Source of the DNA: JACPRL01 sp035573715
GTDB taxonomy: Bacteria; Acidobacteriota; Terriglobia; Acidiferrales; 2-02-FULL-67-57
Length of the DNA: 64,000 nt
NCBI GenBank assembly: GCA_035573715.1
Contig: DATLZZ010000003.1
Location: 190,468 to 254,467 of the forward strand
Direction of reading: 5' to 3'
In this document: piece after piece, positions 1 through 7,063 of the stretch
Layout of the letters: each line of letters begins with the position of its first letter
Numbering within the stretch: position 1 is the first letter of the stretch
Made by a program: the position numbers and the translations under genes
The notes under the pieces: generated by a model
What the model was told of the DNA's origin: nothing
The model's input: the letters and a program-made list of their open reading frames with translations, nothing else
The model's database searches: none

Positions 1-251
1 GGCTCGCCAGCCCGGACTGCCTGCACGAAGTGCAGCAGGCCTTCATTGAAGCCGGCGGGGCGCAGTGCGGCATCTGCACGCCGGGGATGATTGTGGCGGC
101 GGTCAACCTGCTGGCGCGGATCCCGCAACCGACCGAGGGAGAAATCCGCTTCGGCCTGGCGGGGAATCTTTGCCGCTGCACGGGCTACATGAAAATCTTT
201 CAGGCCGTGGTACGCGCCTGCCGTCGGCAGCGGGAACGAGTAAGCGCATGA
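1..251 (+). CDS. Xanthine dehydrogenase-type [2Fe-2S] subunit, C-terminal part (cut by window edge)
   Basis: The frame is open from the first bases, so the N-terminus lies outside the window. The visible part carries the second [2Fe-2S] cluster motif of the molybdenum hydroxylase small subunit, seen as CGICTPGM and then LCRCTGY. These residues pass electrons from the molybdenum centre to FAD in xanthine dehydrogenase and its relatives (CoxS family). The TGA stop overlaps the ATG of the FAD subunit (ATGA), so the two are translationally coupled. The operon continues into urate and allantoin breakdown, which makes xanthine/hypoxanthine oxidation the likely role. The molybdopterin subunit is not in view and is probably upstream. 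Substrate is inferred from context only. Confidence 0.88.
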   Translation, partial: LASPDCLHEVQQAFIEAGGAQCGICTPGMIVAAVNLLARIPQPTEGEIRFGLAGNLCRCTGYMKIFQAVVRACRRQRERVSA

Positions 252-1123
252 GGTCTTACCTTCCGGACTACGAGTTGGTGACGCCGGCGAATCTGTCCGA
301 GGCGCTGGCGCTGCTGGCGCGCCAGCCCGGCGCCTGGAAACCCTTTGCGGGCGGCACCGACCTGATGGTGCTGCTCGAAGCCGGCAAGCTGCCGCACAAG
401 AAGTTTTTCAGCCTCTGGCACCTGGAGGAGTTGAAGGACATCGCGGTCGCCGACGACGCGGTCGTGCTCGGCGCGCTGACCACCTACACCGAAGTGTTGA
501 ACCATCCCGTGCTGCAGAAAGAATTCCCGCTGCTGTGCCAGGCGGCGCGGCAGACCGGCGGGGTGGCGACGCAGAACCGCGGGACGCTGGGCGGAAACAT
601 CGCCAATGCGTCGCCGGCGGCGGACTCGTCACCGGCGTTGCTGGTGTATGACGCGGAGCTGGAGCTGGTCTCGGCGCGCGGCACGCGGAGCCTTCCGTAT
701 CACCGGTTTCACCTCGGCTACAAAGTGATGGACTTGCAACCCGACGAGCTGATTCGCGCCATCCGGCTGCCTCGGGTTCACAAGCCGCGCGTGCAGTACT
801 ACCGCAAAGTGGGCACGCGGCGGGCGCAGGCGATTTCGAAAGTAGTCTTTGCCGGCGTCGCGGAGATGGCGGGCGGTGGGGTGCGCGATGTGCGTATCGC
901 GCTGGGGAGCGTCGCGCCGACCGTGCTGCGCTGCGGGCAAACCGAGGAGGCGGTTCGCGGGCAGCGAATTGATTCGCAAACCATCAAGCGGGCGCAGGCG
1001 GCGCTGGCCGGCGAAATTGCCCCGATTGACGACATTCGCTCCACGCGGCGCTATCGCCGCCAGGTGTCGTTGCGATTGCTCGCCGACTTTCTGCAACGTT
1101 GTGCCGGTTCTGTGCAGGGATGA
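248..1123 (+). CDS. FAD-binding subunit of xanthine dehydrogenase-type molybdenum hydroxylase
   Basis: 291 residues, the usual size for the medium subunit (CoxM/XdhB type). The N-terminal FAD-binding fold shows AGGTDLMVLL near residue 37 and the flavin-binding stretch NRGTLGGNIANASPAAD near residue 108. The C-terminal CO_deh_flav_C domain follows from about residue 170 (KVGTRRAQAISKV). I chose the ATG that overlaps the TGA of the Fe-S subunit; an ORF extension into the upstream gene is an out-of-frame shadow. Its stop overlaps the ATG of allantoinase, so three consecutive genes share ATGA junctions. It probably moves electrons from the Fe-S clusters to NAD or another acceptor during xanthine oxidation to urate. 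Other molybdenum hydroxylases share this fold, so the substrate rests on the neighbours. Confidence 0.88.
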   Translation: MRSYLPDYELVTPANLSEALALLARQPGAWKPFAGGTDLMVLLEAGKLPHKKFFSLWHLEELKDIAVADDAVVLGALTTYTEVLNHPVLQKEFPLLCQAARQTGGVATQNRGTLGGNIANASPAADSSPALLVYDAELELVSARGTRSLPYHRFHLGYKVMDLQPDELIRAIRLPRVHKPRVQYYRKVGTRRAQAISKVVFAGVAEMAGGGVRDVRIALGSVAPTVLRCGQTEEAVRGQRIDSQTIKRAQAALAGEIAPIDDIRSTRRYRRQVSLRLLADFLQRCAGSVQG

Positions 1124-2478
1124 CGGCGGAACTGATCGTCCGCGGGCGGCGCGTGCTTACGGCTGCGGGAGTGCAGCCGGCGGCAATTCACATTCATGGG
1201 GGCAAGATCGCGGCGCTCGCGACCTACTCCGATATCCCACCGGGCGCGGCCGTGTTCGACGCCGGCGAGCGGCTGGTGATGCCGGGCGTGGTTGATACGC
1301 ACGTGCACATCAACGAGCCCGGACGGACCCAGTGGGAAGGGTTCGAGACCGCGACGCGGGCGGCGACGGCCGGTGGGGTGACGACGCTGGTAGAGATGCC
1401 GCTCAACAGCATCCCGGCGACGACCACCCGCGCCGCGCTTGAGACCAAGCTCGCCGCGGCCCGCGACCGCTGCTGGGTGGATGTGGGCTGCTGGGGCGGC
1501 CTCGTTCCGGGCAACGCGGCGGAGTTGCGGTCGCTCTTCGAGGCGGGTGCCTTCGGGTTCAAGTGTTTTCTCGTCCCGTCGGGCGTGCCGGAGTTCGAGC
1601 CGGTGACGGAGACCGACTTGCGCGCGGCGCTGCCGGAGCTGGCCTCCTTGGGCGCGGTGCTGCTGGCACACGCGGAGCTGCCGGAGCCGATCGAAGCTGC
1701 CGCAGCCGGCGCGCGCAATGCTGACGCTCGGCGCTACGCCACCTGGCTCGCCTCGCGGCCGCGGCAAGCCGAGAACCGGGCGATTGCGCTGCTGATTTGG
1801 CTGAGTCGGGAGTTTGGAGCGCGGATCCACATCGTTCATTTGTCCTCGTCGGAGGCGCTGCCGTTGTTGCGCGAGGCCAAACAGGAAGGGCTGCCGATTA
1901 CGGTTGAGACTTGTCACCACTATCTGACCTTCGCGGCAGAGGAAATTCCCGACGGCGCCACCGAGTTCAAGTGCGCGCCGCCGATTCGCGAGCGCGACAA
2001 CCGCGAAAAGCTGTGGGCGGCGCTGGGCGATGGCCTGATTGATTTCGTGGCCACCGACCACTCGCCCTGCCCGCCGGCGATGAAGGAGCGCCAGTCGGGC
2101 GATTTTCTGCGGGCCTGGGGCGGGATTGCCTCGCTGCAACTGAGCTTGCCCGCGCTCTGGACCCAGGCGCGGCGGCGCGGCTTTGGCGTCGAGCGGCTGG
2201 CCCAGTGGCTGTGCTCCGGCCCGGCGCGGCTGGCAGGGCTGGATGAGCGCAAAGGAAAGATTGCGGTAGGGTATGATGCCGACCTCGTAGTGTGGGACCC
2301 GGAAACGGAGTTCGAAGTGGCAGGGGACGAGTTGCAGCATCGGCACAAGCTGACGCCGTATGGCGGACACACGCTCCACGGGCGCGTGGAGGCGACGTTT
2401 CTGCGTGGAGAGAAAATCTACGAGCGCGGACGCTTCGCCGAGAAGCCCAGCGGAGCTGTACTGAGGCGCGGGCCGTGA
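1120..2478 (+). CDS. allB: Allantoinase
   Basis: 452 residues, a cyclic amidohydrolase that opens the hydantoin ring of allantoin to give allantoate. Metal ligands of the family are visible: the DTHVHINEPGR motif near residue 58, a GFKCFL segment near 147 that carries C/F in place of the usual carbamylated-lysine context, HAE near 180, the HIVHLSS strand near 235, ETCHHYL near 259 and the terminal DFVATDHSPCP near 307. The DHSP(C) signature and the urate/allantoin neighbours favour allantoinase over dihydropyrimidinase or dihydroorotase. The start codon overlaps the preceding stop and the stop overlaps the GTG of the next gene. Cytoplasmic. The function call is strong because four other enzymes of the same pathway surround it. 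Confidence 0.93.
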   Translation: MTAELIVRGRRVLTAAGVQPAAIHIHGGKIAALATYSDIPPGAAVFDAGERLVMPGVVDTHVHINEPGRTQWEGFETATRAATAGGVTTLVEMPLNSIPATTTRAALETKLAAARDRCWVDVGCWGGLVPGNAAELRSLFEAGAFGFKCFLVPSGVPEFEPVTETDLRAALPELASLGAVLLAHAELPEPIEAAAAGARNADARRYATWLASRPRQAENRAIALLIWLSREFGARIHIVHLSSSEALPLLREAKQEGLPITVETCHHYLTFAAEEIPDGATEFKCAPPIRERDNREKLWAALGDGLIDFVATDHSPCPPAMKERQSGDFLRAWGGIASLQLSLPALWTQARRRGFGVERLAQWLCSGPARLAGLDERKGKIAVGYDADLVVWDPETEFEVAGDELQHRHKLTPYGGHTLHGRVEATFLRGEKIYERGRFAEKPSGAVLRRGP

Positions 2479-3967
2479 GCGACTTCACCGAGTTGGTTGA
2501 CCTGGCCTCGGAGCGCGTCGGCGGCGTGGCACTCGCCGCCAACGATGAATTCTTCGCGCCCAAAGAGAACCTGCTGCGGGCGAGCGCGCCGGTTTTCATT
2601 GAAGACAAGTATACCGATCGCGGCAAGTGGATGGACGGTTGGGAGACGCGGCGGCGGCGCGAGCCGGGGCACGACTGGGCGATTATCCGGCTGGGCCTGC
2701 CGGGCGTGATTCGGGGAGTGGTGGTGGACACCCGCCATTTCAAAGGCAACTATCCCGAGAAGTGCTCGCTCGAGGCCTGCGCGGCCGAGCCCAACGCGAC
2801 CGCGGAGCACCTCCAGGCGGCGCAGTGGGTGGAGATCCTGCCGCCGTCGAACCTGCAGGGCGATACGCAGAACCGGTTTTCGATTGAGAGCCCGTGGCGG
2901 TTCACGCACCTGCGGCTCAACATCTTTCCCGATGGCGGCGTGGCTCGCCTGCGCGTCTATGGCGACGTGATTCCGGACTGGAAGCAGGTGCTGGCGGTCG
3001 GAGGCGAGATTGACCTGATCGCGGTCGAGAATGGCGGGCGAGTATGCGGGGCGAGTGACATGTTTTTTGGCTCGCGCCACAACCTGATTCTGCCCGGCCC
3101 GGCGCGCAACATGGGCGACGGCTGGGAGACCAGGCGGCGCCGCGGGCCCGGGCACGACTGGGCGATCGTGCAGCTGGGCGCCGAAGGCGTGGTGCGTCGG
3201 CTGGAGGTCGACACCTCGCACTTCAAAGGAAACTTTCCGGAGAGTTGCTCGCTGGAAGGGTGTCAAACGAGCGATGCAACGCTCGCGGACGCGCACTGGC
3301 GCGAGCTGTTGCCGCGAACTCGGCTGCGGGCGGATACGCGGCACGTGTTCGAGGAGGAACTAAAAGAGGCCGGGCCGGTGACGCACCTGCGGCTCAACAT
3401 CTTTCCCGATGGCGGCGTGGCGCGGCTGCGTGCCTTCGGGGAAGTGACCCCGGCCGGCCGGCGGCAGGCGGCCGTGCGCGGGTTCAACGCGCTCCTGCCG
3501 CAAGAAGCCGAGCGAGCCTTGCGGGCCTGCTGCGGTTCCAGCCGCTGGGCGCACCAGATGCTGGCGCGGCGGCCGTTCGGCTCGCTCGAGCAGATGCAGG
3601 AGGCGGCCGACGCAATCTCGCGCACGCTAGGTCGCGAGGATTGGCTCGAAGCGTTTCGCGCCCACCCGCGAATCGGGGAGAAGGCTTCGGAAAAACAAGA
3701 GGCCGCGGCGCGCGCTTGGGTGGAGCAGGAACAGTCGGGGACGCGCGGTGCGAGCGAAAAGCTGCGGGCGGAGTTGCGCGAGGCGAACCGGGAGTACGAG
3801 CAGCGGTTCGGCTGGCTCTTTATTGTGTGCGCCACCGGGAAAACGACCGAGGAGATGCTTGCGCTTCTCCGGCAACGCCTCCAGAATGAGCCGGACAAAG
3901 AGTTGGCGGTGGCGGCGGAAGAGCAGCGGCGCATCACGCGGTTGCGAGTGGAGAAACTGTTGACGCT

Positions 3968-3971
<4 letters not shown>
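2475..3971 (+). CDS. alc-uraD: Bifunctional allantoicase / OHCU decarboxylase fusion
   Basis: 498 residues starting at a GTG that overlaps the allantoinase stop. Residues 1-330 are allantoicase, built from two homologous lobes: DGWETRRRREPGHDWAI and DGWETRRRRGPGHDWAI, each followed later by HLRLNIFPDGGVARLR. This part would cleave allantoate to ureidoglycolate and urea. Residues 335-498 match OHCU decarboxylase, with LLPQEAERALRACCGSSRW at the start, the HPRIGE motif near residue 396 and FGWLFIVCATGKT near 450. This half would convert OHCU to S-allantoin. The two activities are not adjacent steps, since allantoinase acts between them. I see no stop or frameshift at the joint. Fusion is a direct reading; both activities are family inference. 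Confidence 0.9.
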
Positions 3972-4312
<341 letters not shown>

Positions 4313-4318
4313 CTCGGC

Positions 4319-5110
4319 ATGGATTTCGACCTCAGCGAGTGGCTCAACCTGGCGGCGCGCTGGGTTCACGTGTTCGCGGGCATCCTCTGGGTCGGCCAGA
4401 CCTATTTCTTCACCTGGCTGGACCACAAGCTGCACGCCGGCGAGGCCGATTCGGTCTGGATGGTGCACAGTGGCGGCTTCTATGTGGTCGGCAAGCGCGC
4501 CACGCTGGGCGTATCGCCCGCGGCGGTGCGCTGGTTCCGCTGGGAAGCCGCCTTCACCTGGCTGAGCGGGATGTTTCTGCTCGTGCTGATGTACTACTTT
4601 GGCGGGCTGTTGCTGGAGGCCGATTCCAAACTTTCTCTCGGCACGGGGATCGGCATCGGGCTCGGCGTGCTGGTGGTCGGCTGGCTGGTCTATGACCGGC
4701 TCTGGCAATCGCCGCTGCGCAAGGCGGAAGCGGAGACGGCGGCGCTCTGTTTCGCGCTGCTGGCGGCCGCGGTCTACGGCCTGACGCAGGTGTTCAGCGG
4801 GCGGGCGGCCTACATGCACGTGGGCGCGCTGCTCGGCACCATCATGGCGGCCAACGTCTGGATGCGGATTCTGCCGGCGCAGCGGCGGATGATTGCCGCT
4901 GCGGCGGAGGGGAAAGTGCCCGACGCGACGCTGGGCGCCGGCGCCAAGCTGCGCTCCAAGCACAATACCTTCATGGTCGTCCCGGTCGTGTTCATCATGA
5001 TCAGCAATCACTTCCCGGTGGCGACCTACGGGAGCGCCTACAACGGGGTGATTTTGATTGCTCTGATTCTGCTGGGCTGGGCAGCGGCGTGGGTGTTGCG
5101 GCGGGCTTGA
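4319..5110 (+). CDS. puuD: PuuD-type membrane urate oxidase, membrane domain only
   Basis: 263 residues with about seven hydrophobic segments. It matches the N-terminal urate oxidase domain of PuuD (DUF989), with WVHVFAGILWVGQTYFF near residue 16, FYVVGKRA near 50 and a late RSKHNTFMVVPVVFIMISNH near 213. Characterised PuuD proteins carry a cytochrome c domain after the membrane part; here the frame ends after the last membrane helix and no CxxCH motif is present. No PuuD cytochrome follows in the operon. It would oxidise urate to 5-hydroxyisourate at the membrane and pass electrons to a separate carrier. A 6-nt gap separates it from uraH and it ends the operon. Membrane-domain identity is confident; activity without the heme domain is inference. 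Confidence 0.87.
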   Translation: MDFDLSEWLNLAARWVHVFAGILWVGQTYFFTWLDHKLHAGEADSVWMVHSGGFYVVGKRATLGVSPAAVRWFRWEAAFTWLSGMFLLVLMYYFGGLLLEADSKLSLGTGIGIGLGVLVVGWLVYDRLWQSPLRKAEAETAALCFALLAAAVYGLTQVFSGRAAYMHVGALLGTIMAANVWMRILPAQRRMIAAAAEGKVPDATLGAGAKLRSKHNTFMVVPVVFIMISNHFPVATYGSAYNGVILIALILLGWAAAWVLRRA

Positions 5111-5111
5111 G

Positions 5112-5143
5112 AATCTCAGATTTGAATTTTCAAATCTGAGATT
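5112..5143. terminator. Bidirectional hairpin between convergent genes
   Basis: A perfect 15-bp inverted repeat (AATCTCAGATTTGAA and its complement) with a 2-base TT centre lies directly after the puuD stop. It is AT-rich with T/A tracts on both sides and sits between two convergent operons, so it can act as a terminator for both strands. Confidence 0.75.
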
Positions 5144-5157
5144 TGAGATCCCACCGA

Positions 5158-6048
5158 CTAAGCGCGGGCGGCGGCGGCCTCGCGCACCGAGCGCACGAGG
5201 TCCATGAAGCGGCGGACCCGCTGGACGTCGACCGGGTTTTCCATCACGCCGTCTTTCTTCAAACTGGAGCCGACGATGACGCCGTCGGCGTGCTGGAGGA
5301 AGGCGGCGATGTTCGATTCATTCGAGCCGCTGCCGACCAGAATCGGCCGGGTGGCCCGCCGGCGGGCTTCGGCGACTTTGGCGACCTCGGGCGCCGCGCC
5401 GGTCATTCGCCCCGTAACAATCAGCGCATCGGCGCCGTAGAATTCGCACCACTCGATGTGGGTGGCGAGGTCGAGGCCGGGAAAGGCGACCGAGTGTTTC
5501 TTGTCCACGTCGGCGAAGATGTGGATGTCTTCGGCATAAAGCTCCTTGCGCTTGCGGAAGAGGTCGGCGGCGCAGCCGTGGTCGAGCTCGCCCGTGTCCC
5601 ACAGCCGCGCGCCGGTGAGGATGCAGACGCGGATGAAGCGGGCGCGGGCGGCGACGGCAATCGACAGGCACACCACGCCGCCGTTGTGGATGACGTTGAT
5701 GCCGGTGGGGAGGGGAAAGCTCTTGACGACCTCCGCGGCGGCGACGGCCTGGGCGGTCATGGCCTCGGGCTTGACGTCGCCGCCGACGTAGTAGGGCCAG
5801 TCCCACATGTTTTCGACGATGAGGCCATTGACGCCACCCTGGACAAGAGCTTCGGCGTCCCACAGCGCCTTGTCGATGATGGTCTGCATGCCGTAGCCGG
5901 AGTAGCCGGGTGCGCCCGGCAGCGGCCACAGATGCACCATGCCGATCACCGGCTTGGGCACGCCGAACAAGTCGGCGAGCGACTTGAGGCGAGGGCGTTC
6001 CATCTCCTGCTTCCACTTCGGCTTCGGTTCCACGATGACCTCACGCAA
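5158..6048 (-). CDS. BtpA/SgcQ family TIM-barrel protein
   Basis: 296 residues. The family signature VIGMVHLWPLPGAPGYSG is near residue 34, with NGLIVENMWDWPY, an internal GINVIHNGG strand and the C-terminal phosphate-binding-like VGSGSNESNI and DGVIVGSSLKKDG. BtpA proteins are beta/alpha barrels; one affects photosystem I in cyanobacteria and SgcQ sits in a sugar operon, but no reaction is settled. The listed start is TTG overlapping the PfkB kinase stop by 8 bases; an ATG at residue 16 (position 6003) is the main alternative and would give the usual family N-terminus. It is last in a three-gene - strand set after a PfkB kinase, so a role in nucleoside or sugar-phosphate metabolism is plausible but unproven. 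Confidence 0.8.
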   Translation of the reverse strand: MREVIVEPKPKWKQEMERPRLKSLADLFGVPKPVIGMVHLWPLPGAPGYSGYGMQTIIDKALWDAEALVQGGVNGLIVENMWDWPYYVGGDVKPEAMTAQAVAAAEVVKSFPLPTGINVIHNGGVVCLSIAVAARARFIRVCILTGARLWDTGELDHGCAADLFRKRKELYAEDIHIFADVDKKHSVAFPGLDLATHIEWCEFYGADALIVTGRMTGAAPEVAKVAEARRRATRPILVGSGSNESNIAAFLQHADGVIVGSSLKKDGVMENPVDVQRVRRFMDLVRSVREAAAARA

Positions 6049-7063
6049 TCGCGGCTGAACCGGTGCGGTTCAGCTCTGGGGCCAATTCCTCCAAAACACG
6101 GGCTCGCGCGGCGTCCCACTGGCCCGGCAGCCGGCTCGATTGCAGCAACTCCACAACGCGAGCCATCGTCGGGGCCTGGGCGCCGACGACGGCGGCGGTG
6201 AGCGCGCCGGCGGCATTGGCGAGCACCGCGGCTTCCGGCCAGCTCCAGCCGCGCAGCCGCGCCCGCAGCAGCGCCGCGGTGAAAACATCGCCGGCCCCGG
6301 TGGTGTCGGCGGCCTCGACGCTGAAGGCCGGGACCTGCACCCACTCGCCGCGCTCGCGAAGCCAGCAGCCCTCGGCGCCCCTCTTCACCACCACCTGGCG
6401 GGCGCCGGCGGCGGCGAGCGCTTGGCAGGCGCTGCGCACATCGTCGCGGCCGGTGAGTCTGCGGGCTTCATCGCCGGCGGCGATGAGGATATCGAGTTGG
6501 GGAGCGGCTTGCAAGATTGCCTGGGGGGTCTGGCGGCTGGGGTTGCAGCCGACGTCGAGCGAAGTCGGGAGGCCGCGCTGGCGGGCCTCGGCGAGGAGGC
6601 GACCCACAGCTTCAGCGCCGGAGGGAGTGAGCAGCGAGTAGCCGACGAGGTGAAGGGCGGCGACGCCCTCCCAGGGGCGGCTGTCGGGCGGCAGAGCGAC
6701 CTCCTCGTTGGCGCCGCGGGCGCCGAAGATGGTGCGCTGGCCGTCGGGGTTGACGGCGATGAAGATGAGCCCGGTGGGGAGGGTGTCGGGACGGGAGACG
6801 AAGGCGGTGTCGACCCCTTCGCGCTCCAGCGCCCGCAGGGCGAACTCCCCGAACCAGTCGCGCCCCGCCGAGCCCAGCAGCCGTACCGGCGTCCTCCAGC
6901 GCGCCAGCGCCAGGGCGGTGTTGGCGCCCACGCCGCCGAGGTGGAACTCCAGCGCGGCAGACATCGAGTCGCCGCCCACCAGCAGCGGCGACTCCAGCCG
7001 CCCCACCACGTCCACGGTGATGTCGCCGAGGACGAGGATTTTTCCGCTTTGGTTCTCAGTCAT
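6041..7063 (-). CDS. PfkB/ribokinase family carbohydrate kinase
   Basis: 340 residues. Two ribokinase signatures are clear: FHLGGVGANTALALARW near residue 40 and the C-terminal ADTTGAGDVFTAALLRA near 250, whose Asp is the catalytic base and whose GAGD forms the anion hole. A VLGDITVDVVGRL opening strand and QVVVKRGAEGCWL before the second motif complete the fold. It would phosphorylate a sugar, nucleoside or related alcohol with ATP; sequence alone does not settle which. The start overlaps the end of the cytochrome gene by 8 bases and the stop overlaps the start of the BtpA gene. The pairing of a PfkB kinase with a BtpA/SgcQ protein resembles sugar-derivative operons. Confidence 0.88.
   Translation of the reverse strand: MTENQSGKILVLGDITVDVVGRLESPLLVGGDSMSAALEFHLGGVGANTALALARWRTPVRLLGSAGRDWFGEFALRALEREGVDTAFVSRPDTLPTGLIFIAVNPDGQRTIFGARGANEEVALPPDSRPWEGVAALHLVGYSLLTPSGAEAVGRLLAEARQRGLPTSLDVGCNPSRQTPQAILQAAPQLDILIAAGDEARRLTGRDDVRSACQALAAAGARQVVVKRGAEGCWLRERGEWVQVPAFSVEAADTTGAGDVFTAALLRARLRGWSWPEAAVLANAAGALTAAVVGAQAPTMARVVELLQSSRLPGQWDAARARVLEELAPELNRTGSAAIA

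Noticed and set aside
1051..2379. Long open frames antisense to real genes here and across the window
   Set aside because: High GC and third-position bias create stop-free antisense frames; they show Arg/Ala/Pro-rich sequence with no family likeness.
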